Source of the DNA: Candidatus Cloacimonadota bacterium
Lineage (GTDB): Bacteria; Cloacimonadota; Cloacimonadia; JGIOTU-2; B8-G9
Assembly: GCA_003647765.1 (NCBI GenBank)
Contig: QMNM01000114.1
Coordinates: 1-5,807, forward strand
Direction: 5' to 3'
Length of the DNA: 5,807 nucleotides
Of the stretch, positions 1 through 5,670 are shown piece after piece (position 1 is the first letter of the stretch; every line of letters begins with the position of its first letter). The notes beneath the pieces were generated by a model. It saw only the letters and a list, made by a program, of their open reading frames with translations, searched no databases and was not told the DNA's origin. The position numbers and the translations under genes are program-made.

Positions 1-201
1 ATAAACAGTTGTTTTTGATATAGTGGGAATGTCTTTTACGACTTCATCATAAATCATATTCACAGTTGGATGATTGTTATTTTCTTCAAGATATTTTAAT
101 ATTCTCAATCTTTCATAAGTTGGCTTAATTCCAGCCGATTTTAAAATATTCTTACCACCAAAAGTGGATCCTTCAGATATTTTTTTCATATTTGAAACCA
201 T
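1..201 (-). CDS. Fur/PerR-family metal- or peroxide-responsive repressor, N-terminal fragment
   Basis: This reading frame starts at ATG 201-199 on the minus strand and runs open for 67 codons to the window edge, where the gene is cut. It is too short at the edge to count as a complete ORF. The translation has the Fur-family winged-helix N-terminus: GIKPTYERLRIL (residues 24-35), then HPTVNMIYDEV (44-54), then ISKTTVY (61-67), which is the start of the DNA-recognition helix. The metal-binding and dimerisation half lies outside the window, so Fur, PerR and Zur cannot be told apart; the PT-ER and HPTV-MIY wording resembles PerR/Fur proteins of anaerobes. A second ATG at 189-187 (residue 5) is an alternative start. 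Neither start has a clear ribosome binding site. The frame is preceded by its own strong promoter and by a palindrome that may be its autoregulatory operator. Confidence 0.88.
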   Translation of the reverse strand, partial: MVSNMKKISEGSTFGGKNILKSAGIKPTYERLRILKYLEENNNHPTVNMIYDEVVKDIPTISKTTVY

Positions 202-208
202 TACAAAT

Positions 209-225
209 TTATAACAATAATATAA
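209..225. promoter_or_regulatory. Imperfect palindrome, possible Fur/PerR autoregulatory operator
   Basis: The 17-base site has perfect outer arms TTATA/TATAA, and six of the eight position pairs are complementary (a further one is G-T). It covers the -10 hexamer and reaches the predicted transcription start of the Fur-family gene, which is where an autorepressor would bind. Fur-family operators are AT-rich inverted repeats, and PerR boxes begin and end with TTATAA-like arms. This site is 17 bases long rather than the 15 of the classical PerR box, so the match is loose and could arise by chance in AT-rich DNA. Confidence 0.25.
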
Positions 226-246
226 AAGGAATTAATACAATGTCAA
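219..246 (-). promoter_or_regulatory. Sigma70-type promoter of the Fur-family gene
   Basis: On the minus strand, a perfect TTGACA -35 (246-241) is followed by a 16-base spacer and a TATATT -10 (224-219, five of six consensus bases). Transcription would begin near 212. That gives a leader of only about 10 bases before ATG 201, or about 23 bases before the alternative ATG at 189, which is a mild argument for the downstream start. This is one of the two best promoter matches in the window. Confidence 0.6.
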
Positions 247-400
247 ATTTTTTATGATTAGGGGATGGAATAGAATAATTTCCCAAATTTTATTTATAAA
301 TTTTTCAATAATCAGTTAGGTATGTGTTAAAATTGTGCATGTTAATTTATTCTACCCCCTTAACAAAAAAATCGTGATTTATTGTAATCCTCTTCTAAAA

Positions 401-1033
401 TTATTTAAATATTTCCCCTGTTTCTTTATACCATAAAACAAGGTCAAGATGGCTCATTGGAATTTTTATATCTTCAGAAAATTTTCTCATTCTTTCTTCT
501 ATCGTAAGATATTTTTCCTTTAACAGCAGCTTTGGAATTTTATCAATTACTTTTAATAATTTCAAGTTTTTCAATATATGTCTATCTAAGATTGCAAGAT
601 TTTCTCCTAATCCAATATTTCGTAGAAAATGACTTGCCTCTTTGTAACCAATGCCTTTTATATTCTGAACCAACCATTCTCTTTTTTTATAAATATCTTT
701 GCTACCTCTGAATAAGTTTGAGATATCCGCAAAGCTTTTTCTGGCTTCAACAATATATCTGGATTTATTATTTTTAAATCTTACCCCAAATAACTCTTTA
801 GCAATTTTGTCTTTATCACCCTTGAATAGCAGATTTTTTTCTATAAGATTCTCAACAGCCTTCCAGCAAGATTTTGCTCTTGATTGAGGAGTTAAAATAC
901 AAAAAACAAGTTCTGCAAAAATATCCTCATCTCTTCCTGTCCACCCAGTTTGTCTAAATTCACTCAGCCTGGATTGTATTCTATCTTTTATAGTTAAATG
1001 AATTTCTTTTATTTTTATGATATAATCATCCAT
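401..1033 (-). CDS. ogg: 8-oxoguanine DNA N-glycosylase/AP lyase, Ogg2 type
   Basis: Base-excision repair enzyme predicted to remove 8-oxoguanine from DNA and cleave the backbone at the resulting abasic site. The 210-residue length matches the compact Ogg2 family known from Methanocaldococcus jannaschii and Thermotoga. The helix-hairpin-helix is KGIGYKEASHFLRNIG (126-141). Lys131 is the expected Schiff-base nucleophile, and Asp150 in LAILDRHIL is the catalytic aspartate; the 19-residue spacing equals that of Lys249/Asp268 in human OGG1. The protein ends in lysine (Lys210). In Ogg2 enzymes the C-terminal lysine is known to help distinguish 8-oxoguanine from guanine, which supports an intact full-length protein. 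The N-terminal helical block includes ELVFCILTPQSRAKSCW (41-57), a typical start of the glycosylase fold. The ATG lies 5 bases after the stop of the upstream permease gene, with only AAAAGAG directly in front of it, so the two genes are probably co-transcribed and may be translationally coupled. Confidence 0.93.
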   Translation of the reverse strand: MDDYIIKIKEIHLTIKDRIQSRLSEFRQTGWTGRDEDIFAELVFCILTPQSRAKSCWKAVENLIEKNLLFKGDKDKIAKELFGVRFKNNKSRYIVEARKSFADISNLFRGSKDIYKKREWLVQNIKGIGYKEASHFLRNIGLGENLAILDRHILKNLKLLKVIDKIPKLLLKEKYLTIEERMRKFSEDIKIPMSHLDLVLWYKETGEIFK

Positions 1034-1038
1034 CTCTT

Positions 1039-1941
1039 TTATTGAACATTAGTATTTTGTTTTAATTCACTGCAATATTTTTGAATAATTATTCCAACTA
1101 CTATAAAGCTCAATCCAATTATAGTTGAAAGTAGTATTTTCTCAGCAACTACAATGTTTATTATCATAAGGGAAAGGAATGGGGTTAAATAAATAAAATT
1201 ACTTACTTGTGCTGTTGTTTTTGATAATTTTAGGGCTTTTAGCCATATAATAAATGTAATTCCCATTTCAAATAGACCGACATAAATTGCCCCAAGCAAC
1301 CCAGAAATTTCTGGAATGATCATTTTTGAAAAAAGCAATATAGCTATCAAAATAAAAACAAATCCGAATACAAAGTTTAAGAATAGCTTGGTAACTATAT
1401 CACGCTTATCTTTAATATTATAAATCCAGAATAATGCCCAGATAACTGCACTACCTAAAGGCAATAATGCCCCTTTGAAATTTGAAAATTTAAGTGATAA
1501 GATATTACCTTTGGTTGAGATAATAATAACCCCTATAAAACTAATTATGATTGCAAGAATGCTTGTTAATTTTATTCTTTGTTTAAGAATAGGAATGGAT
1601 AATAAAATCAGCATTATGGGCCAGGTATAGTTTAATGTAATTGCTTCTTGAGCCGGAAGTATTGAATACGCTCTGAACAGAACTACATAATATAGAAAAG
1701 GGTTCAAGAAACCAAGTAATGCTGAATGTAAGTAATCTTGTTTTGAATAGTTTTTTAGTAAATTTAATTTGTTTTGAACAAGTAAAATTACAAAAAGTGC
1801 TAAAATAGAAGTGATGGAAGCAAAAAATAATAATTGGAGAGAATCTAAATATTTTAAAGAGATTTTGAACGCAGAGGCAGCAGTTGACCAAAATAGTATG
1901 GAAATTATAGCATAAATATAAGCTCGCTTTTGTTTTTCCAC
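1039..1941 (-). CDS. EamA/DMT-superfamily permease
   Basis: Inner-membrane transporter of the drug/metabolite transporter superfamily, usually an exporter of amino acids or small metabolites. The 300 residues are almost wholly hydrophobic, and about ten membrane segments can be drawn in two homologous halves (about 8-145 and 155-288). The first half holds NYTWPIMLILLSI (104-116), and the second ends with YLTPFLSLMIINIVVAEK (251-268) and GLSFIVVGIIIQ (276-287), the usual EamA signature pattern. The NYxWP wording recalls aromatic amino-acid exporters such as YddG, but the substrate cannot be assigned from sequence alone. The start is a GTG at 1941-1939; there is no suitable ATG nearby, and starting here leaves a short charged MEKQKR leader before helix 1. 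No clear ribosome binding site precedes it. It is the first gene of a two-gene unit with ogg, and a good promoter lies about 30 bases upstream. Confidence 0.88.
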   Translation of the reverse strand: MEKQKRAYIYAIISILFWSTAASAFKISLKYLDSLQLLFFASITSILALFVILLVQNKLNLLKNYSKQDYLHSALLGFLNPFLYYVVLFRAYSILPAQEAITLNYTWPIMLILLSIPILKQRIKLTSILAIIISFIGVIIISTKGNILSLKFSNFKGALLPLGSAVIWALFWIYNIKDKRDIVTKLFLNFVFGFVFILIAILLFSKMIIPEISGLLGAIYVGLFEMGITFIIWLKALKLSKTTAQVSNFIYLTPFLSLMIINIVVAEKILLSTIIGLSFIVVGIIIQKYCSELKQNTNVQ

Positions 1942-1967
1942 GCTTGCGATTAGATTCTTTGCAAAAG

Positions 1968-1996
1968 ATTATAGATTATAACTCGGCAGATGTTAA
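1968..1996 (-). promoter_or_regulatory. Sigma70-type promoter for the permease-ogg unit
   Basis: On the minus strand, TTAACA (1996-1991, five of six consensus bases) is separated by exactly 17 bases from a perfect TATAAT (1973-1968). A second TATAAT sits directly upstream at 1980-1975, giving a tandem TATAATCTATAAT. Initiation near 1961 would leave a leader of about 20 bases before the GTG start at 1941. Position, spacing and sequence all fit a housekeeping promoter driving both minus-strand genes. Confidence 0.6.
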
Positions 1997-2202
1997 CCCA
2001 TTAATTTCTTTATCCTTCAAAAATCTCCAACCACCCCTTCTATCACTACTTTATATCCATATCCAAAAGAAATTTTTGACAATATACTTAAAATAGCAGG
2101 AGATATGTCAAAAAAAATTATTGTTTTAGCTTACTAATTTTAAAAAGTTATGATTTTCCATAATTCATTTTATCTATTTATAAAAAGGAAGATATTGTAA
2201 AA

Positions 2203-2409
2203 ATGCTTGGTAAACTGTTAATAATTATAGGAATAGTTCTAATCATAATTGGTGTACTATTCCGATTTACTGATATTAGTAAATATCTCTTTCATCTACC
2301 TGGAGACATTCGTATTGAAAAAAAGAATTTCGGGTTCTATTTTCCAATTACCAGTATGATTATTATAAGTATTATTATTAGCATAATTATCGGATTATTC
2401 AAAAAGTAA
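2203..2409 (+). CDS. DUF2905 family small membrane protein
   Basis: A 68-residue protein with two membrane helices (about 3-22 and 46-66) joined by a short loop holding the family hallmark LPGDIRIEKKNFGFYFPIT (33-51). This match to DUF2905 (PF11146) is close along the whole length, so the protein is complete. The family's function is unknown. In many bacteria its genes sit near ruvB, queA or queG, whereas here it precedes a DHS-like gene, an unusual neighbour as far as I know. The start is supported by AGGAAG at 2186-2191, the best Shine-Dalgarno-like site in the window, although its spacing of 11 bases is a little long. The gene opens the plus-strand part and has only weak promoter candidates, such as TATGAT near 2150. 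Confidence 0.88.
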   Translation: MLGKLLIIIGIVLIIIGVLFRFTDISKYLFHLPGDIRIEKKNFGFYFPITSMIIISIIISIIIGLFKK

Positions 2410-2423
2410 GGTAAAGACAAATT

Positions 2424-3377
2424 ATGTCCAAATATCAAGAAATAGATTTATCTAAAATAAGAACTTACTCTGTAAAAGATAGGAAAAGCAAAGTCCATTT
2501 AAAAGATTTCATAAAAATGGATCAAGTCAATATAATTGATTTTATAAATGTTCTGCCGAATTTTCTTAAAGCAAAGGATTTTCGTAAATTACTATTTTAT
2601 TGCGTAAATGCTTATAAGATAAGAAAACCTATAATGATTATGATGGGCGGACATATTATTAAACTTGGACTTGGTCCCCTTCTGATTAAACTGATGGAAA
2701 ATAAAATTATAACCAGTATTGCAGTCAATGGCTCTGTTTGCATTCACGATTTTGAGATTGCTTTGTTTGGTAAGACATCCGAAGATGTAAGCCAAGCATT
2801 AGAAGATGGCTCATTTGGGATGGGTGAAGAAACTGGACGAATCATTAATCAGGTCATAAATCAAGGAGATGAGCAAAATTTAGGAGTAGGCGAAGCATTA
2901 GGAAAATATATTATGGAAAATAAACTGCCCAATTGGAAAAAGAGTGTATTCGCACAAGCATATAAAAATAATGTGCCTATAACTGTTCATATTGCTATTG
3001 GTACGGACATAATTCATCAGCATAAGTATGCAGATGGAGGACATACAGGCAGAGCCAGTTATCGCGATTTCAAAATTTTTACTAATCTCGTAAAAGAATT
3101 AAATAATGGCGGGATTTTAATGAACTTTGGCTCAGCAGTAATTTTACCAGAAATTTTCTTAAAAGCAGTAACCATTGTTCGCAATCTTGGGTATCCATTA
3201 AAAAACTTTTACACTGCTGTATTTGATATGAATTATCATTATAGGCCACAAACTAATATTGTGCAAAGGCCCACTGCTTCTGGTGGCAAAGGATATTACT
3301 TTATTGGACATCATGAAATAATGATACCACTTTTTGGATATGCTCTGCTAAATAGTATCAACAATTTTAATTGGTAA
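2424..3377 (+). CDS. Deoxyhypusine synthase-like family protein (bacterial group)
   Basis: A soluble 317-residue protein that I recognise as a member of the bacterial deoxyhypusine-synthase-like family (COG1899/PF01916 relatives). No signal peptide or membrane segment is visible. Conserved-looking blocks, in order, are DLSKIRTYSVKDRKSKV (8-24), MMGGHIIKLGLGPLLIKLM (73-91), VNGSVCIHDFEIAL (101-114), DGSFGMGEETGR (128-139), VPITVHIAIGTDIIHQH (184-200), NFGSAVILPEIFLKA (234-248), FDMNYHYRPQTN (267-278) and GHHEIMIPL (295-303). The order fits the DHS Rossmann-like fold, including a Lys (Lys289, GGKGY) in the region before the last strand, where true DHS has its catalytic lysine. That equivalence is my inference and the spacing differs. 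True DHS transfers the aminobutyl group of spermidine to eIF5A using NAD. Bacteria lack hypusine, so this member may act on another polyamine or substrate. It lies 14 bases after the DUF2905 gene, probably in one transcript; its ATG has only weak AAGG/AAAG motifs upstream. Confidence 0.78.
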   Translation: MSKYQEIDLSKIRTYSVKDRKSKVHLKDFIKMDQVNIIDFINVLPNFLKAKDFRKLLFYCVNAYKIRKPIMIMMGGHIIKLGLGPLLIKLMENKIITSIAVNGSVCIHDFEIALFGKTSEDVSQALEDGSFGMGEETGRIINQVINQGDEQNLGVGEALGKYIMENKLPNWKKSVFAQAYKNNVPITVHIAIGTDIIHQHKYADGGHTGRASYRDFKIFTNLVKELNNGGILMNFGSAVILPEIFLKAVTIVRNLGYPLKNFYTAVFDMNYHYRPQTNIVQRPTASGGKGYYFIGHHEIMIPLFGYALLNSINNFNW

Positions 3378-3388
3378 AAAATTTAACA

Positions 3389-3443
3389 GCAAAGTTCGCA
3401 GAGTAGACGCAAAGGACACAAAGATAATAAAACAACTCGGTGG
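3389..3443. repeat. GCAAAG-type short repeat array in the intergenic gap
   Basis: Four near-identical hexamers, GCAAAG (3389), GCAGAG (3398), GCAAAG (3409) and ACAAAG (3418), are spaced 9, 11 and 9 bases apart, close to one helical turn. They are followed by CTCGGTGG (3436-3443). The pattern resembles the degenerate cgcaaag/acacaaag intergenic repeats common in many Bacteroidota and candidate-phylum genomes. That comparison is from memory, and its function is unknown. It fills the middle of the 120-base gap between the DHS-like gene and the first sugar permease, where no clear terminator or promoter is seen. Confidence 0.5.
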
Positions 3444-3497
3444 ACTTAAAATAAATAATAAGTAATAGTTCAAGGGATTCTTATTATCTTAATTATA

Positions 3498-4436
3498 ATG
3501 AAAAAGAATAAACTTTCCCCATTTTTATATATTTTACCAGCAGGTATAATACTGGTTTTATTTCGGCTTATACCGATTATTCTCTCCTTTATAGTTAGTT
3601 TTTTTAAATGGACAGTCCACGGTCCAGGTGAATTCATCGGATTTGATAACTATATCCACTTATTAAAAGATTCAGAATTCTGGCAATCCATTACAAATAC
3701 TTTTTATTTGGTTATTTTTGTTGTGCCTATAACTCTAATTTTTTCTCTATTTTTTGCTTATCTGCTTAATCAGAAGATAAAATTTTCTGGATTTTTTCGT
3801 ACAACCTATTTTATTCCTACTGTTACTTCATTAGTAGCAATTTCAATCGTCTGGAAGTTAATATTTGCTACACAAAATGGTTTGATGAATTATTTTTTAG
3901 GACTATTTGGTGTAGAGAAATTAGGTTGGTTATCAGAAAGTAGAGGTATTTTCACATTAGTTTTTAATAGTATGGGAATAGAAATACCACATTTTTTAGG
4001 TGGGCCTTCTCTTGCCTTGTTCGCTATTATTATTGTATGTATCTGGCGAAGTTTAGGATATAATACTATCATTTACTTGGCTGGACTGCAAAATATTCCA
4101 GAAGTATATTATGAAGCTGCAAGTGTAGATGGTGCAAATAGTTTCACTAAATTCTGGAAAATAACTGTGCCAATGATTTCTCCAACTAGTTTCTATGTAT
4201 TGATTATGACTACAATCGTTACTTTTCAGGTATTTAGTCAGGTATATTTAATGACAGGACCGCCTGTTGGAGGCCCCTTAGGCACAACAAAAGTTATTGT
4301 GTATTATATATTTGAAAAGGGATTCGGAGAAGCACAAAATCTCAGCTATGCAAGTTCTATTGCATTGGTATTATTTGTCATAATTCTTAGTTTAACCTTA
4401 CTCCAAAAACAATTAGAAAAAAAGGTTAATTATTAG
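3498..4436 (+). CDS. ABC sugar transporter permease, MalF/UgpA type
   Basis: Inner-membrane subunit of a binding-protein-dependent carbohydrate importer; it pairs with the second permease downstream and is driven by an ATPase not present here. Six membrane segments can be placed at about 10-35, 67-91, 101-124, 170-193, 230-252 and 283-303. The EAA loop that docks the ATPase is intact: EAASVDGANSFTKFWKITVP (206-225), followed by the usual loop and helix. MTGPPVGGPLGTT (252-264) and VYYIFEKGF (268-276) are typical of the family. Compared with standard members, residues about 146-168 (RGIFTLVFNSMGIEI and neighbours) form an extra loop, probably periplasmic, before PSLALFAII. The start MKKNKLSPFLYILPA fits the family; no Shine-Dalgarno motif lies at a normal distance. 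No solute-binding protein gene precedes it, which is unusual for such operons. The substrate is unknown. Confidence 0.92.
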   Translation: MKKNKLSPFLYILPAGIILVLFRLIPIILSFIVSFFKWTVHGPGEFIGFDNYIHLLKDSEFWQSITNTFYLVIFVVPITLIFSLFFAYLLNQKIKFSGFFRTTYFIPTVTSLVAISIVWKLIFATQNGLMNYFLGLFGVEKLGWLSESRGIFTLVFNSMGIEIPHFLGGPSLALFAIIIVCIWRSLGYNTIIYLAGLQNIPEVYYEAASVDGANSFTKFWKITVPMISPTSFYVLIMTTIVTFQVFSQVYLMTGPPVGGPLGTTKVIVYYIFEKGFGEAQNLSYASSIALVLFVIILSLTLLQKQLEKKVNY

Positions 4437-4441
4437 ACCGT

Positions 4442-4480
4442 GAAACCCGACTCGAGTTCAAAGAACCCGAGTCGAGTTTC
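4442..4480. repeat. Long near-perfect inverted repeat between the permease genes
   Basis: The arms 4442-4459 and 4463-4480 pair over 18 positions with two mismatches around an AAA loop. Because the core GACTCGAGTC is itself almost palindromic, the arms also match as direct repeats (CCCGACTCGAGTT and CCCGAGTCGAGTT, one difference). The element begins 5 bases after the permease stop codon. It is G+C-rich compared with its surroundings. It is not a classical terminator: on the plus strand it is followed by TGTG and a run of A, not T. It may be a mobile palindromic repeat that stabilises or processes the mRNA 3' end of the first permease gene. Confidence 0.7.
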
Positions 4481-4490
4481 TGTGAAAAAA

Positions 4491-4560
4491 AATCCCGTAG
4501 GGATGAAATACTCGTAGCAATAATTACAATAGCAAATCATAGCTCCGTAGGAGCGATATA
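4491..4560. repeat. Double CCGTAGG palindrome repeat element
   Basis: Two perfect palindromes share the same GTA centre: ATCCCGTAGGGAT (4492-4504) and GCTCCGTAGGAGC (4542-4554). Each is followed by a GA-rich tail (GAAATA and GATATA), and they are separated by 37 AT-rich bases that contain CTCGTAGCAA. This layout matches, from memory, a dispersed intergenic repeat (cccgtagggacgaaatatt ... agctccgtaggagcgatat) found in many Bacteroidota-, Ignavibacteria- and Cloacimonadota-like genomes. It sits directly after the 4442-4480 hairpin, so the 170-base gap between the two permease genes is almost filled with repeat DNA. No coding function is evident. Confidence 0.65.
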
Positions 4561-4606
4561 AATAGCTTTAACCATTTTTACTTATACAGGACTACCAATT
4601 ATTAAT

Positions 4607-5593
4607 ATGTTTAAACAAGTGATCGGAAGAGTAATAACTTACACTTTGCTAATTATATGCGGATTAGTAATGATTATACCTTTTGTTTGGATGGTTACAA
4701 CTGCTTTGAAATCTCAAAAAGAGGTTAATGAAGGGAGAATTAGTTTTATCCCTATGGAGCGAAGAACATACATTATTCGCAATGGAGTTAAGGAGCGAGT
4801 AAAAATTATTAGTCAAGACGCAAATAAAGCGATTGTGCATATTTATAATAAAAATGGAGATTTTAAAGAGACATATCTAACTATATATTCTCCAAAATTC
4901 ATCTATGAAAATCGTGTTCGTTTCTGCTGGCATAATTTTGTGGAAGTATTCCAAAAAGTAGCATTTGGCAGGTATTTTCTCAATACAATATTCATTTCAT
5001 TATCAGTACTGATTGGTGTTTTGATTACATCTTCATTAGCGGCTTATGCATTTGCAAGGATGAAATTTTATGGGCGAGATGTAATATTTTATCTATTTAT
5101 CAGTATGATGATGGTGCCTCAGCCAGTATATCTTATTCCATCTTTTATACTACTCAACAAAATTGGATGGATAGATACATATCAAGCTTTGATTATTCCC
5201 TGGATTGCTAACATATTCACAATATTTTTGTTAAGGCAACAGTTCAAGACAATTCCAGATGATTTATTTGACGCAGCTGCTATAGATGGCTGCTCTCGTC
5301 TTGGAATGCTATGGCATGTAGCTTTACCAGTATCAAAATCAGTATTAGTAACAAGTGCAATATTTTCTATAATTGGTAGTTGGAATAGCTTTATGTGGCC
5401 CCTTGTAATGACAAGTAGTGAGAATATCCGTGTGCTTCAAGTAGGATTATCTTATTTTAGTCAAGGTGTATCAACTTACAATCATTTACTTATGGCAGCA
5501 TCCACTTTGACAATTGCACCACTTTTAATTTTATTCTTATTTGCACAGCGAAAAATTATCTCCAGCTTTGCAATGTCAGGATTAAAAGGATAA
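4607..5593 (+). CDS. ABC sugar transporter permease, MalG/UgpE type, with inserted soluble segment
   Basis: Second inner-membrane subunit of the same carbohydrate importer. Its helices lie at about 10-33, 122-150, 157-183, 193-210, 244-268 and 292-313. The ATPase-docking loop is DAAAIDGCSRLGMLWHVALP (222-241), with Asp in place of the usual first Glu. GRYFLNTIFIS (121-131), AAYAFARMKF (145-154) and LRQQFKTIPDDLFDAA (209-224) are family hallmarks, and the protein ends in the typical FAMSGLKG. The 328-residue length exceeds the usual 270-290 because residues about 44-106 are added between helix 1 and the NFVEVF segment. The insert is polar and rich in alternating beta-like stretches (RTYIIRNGVKERVKII, KAIVHIYNKNGDF) and should face the periplasm. 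The ATG has only CAGGAC 14 bases upstream, hence a weak ribosome site. The 170-base repeat-filled gap separates it from its partner gene; co-transcription is likely but not proven. Confidence 0.92.
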   Translation: MFKQVIGRVITYTLLIICGLVMIIPFVWMVTTALKSQKEVNEGRISFIPMERRTYIIRNGVKERVKIISQDANKAIVHIYNKNGDFKETYLTIYSPKFIYENRVRFCWHNFVEVFQKVAFGRYFLNTIFISLSVLIGVLITSSLAAYAFARMKFYGRDVIFYLFISMMMVPQPVYLIPSFILLNKIGWIDTYQALIIPWIANIFTIFLLRQQFKTIPDDLFDAAAIDGCSRLGMLWHVALPVSKSVLVTSAIFSIIGSWNSFMWPLVMTSSENIRVLQVGLSYFSQGVSTYNHLLMAASTLTIAPLLILFLFAQRKIISSFAMSGLKG

Positions 5594-5670
5594 ATCCACT
5601 TTCCACTAACAACAAACAATAAAATTTAATATTGTTCAGGCAAATATTTTATCTATGAGCCATTTCTAAA

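Noticed and set aside
699-887. Plus-strand open frame of 62 codons
   Set aside because: It lies wholly within ogg on the opposite strand and its translation resembles no protein I know; it is a shadow of the real gene.
1583-1891. Minus-strand open frame of 102 codons
   Set aside because: It overlaps the EamA permease in another frame of the same strand. Its Cys/Phe/Ser-rich translation is what a shifted membrane-protein frame gives.
2149-2154. TATGAT as the -10 of a promoter for the DUF2905 gene
   Set aside because: The hexamer at the right distance upstream (TTAGCT) matches the -35 consensus at only three of six positions, so it is not strong enough to list.
2592-2795. Minus-strand open frame of 67 codons
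   Set aside because: It is antisense to the well-supported DHS-like gene and has no recognisable features.
3389-3423. CRISPR array
   Set aside because: The units are only six bases with 3-5 base gaps and are degenerate; there are no spacer-sized intervals and no cas genes.
3890-4072. Minus-strand open frame of 60 codons
   Set aside because: It is antisense to the MalF-like permease, with no ribosome site or family resemblance.
5615-5636. Hairpin AACAATA/TATTGTT after the last permease, as a terminator
   Set aside because: The stem is almost all A-T with an 8-base loop and no T-run follows, so it is too weak to call an intrinsic terminator.
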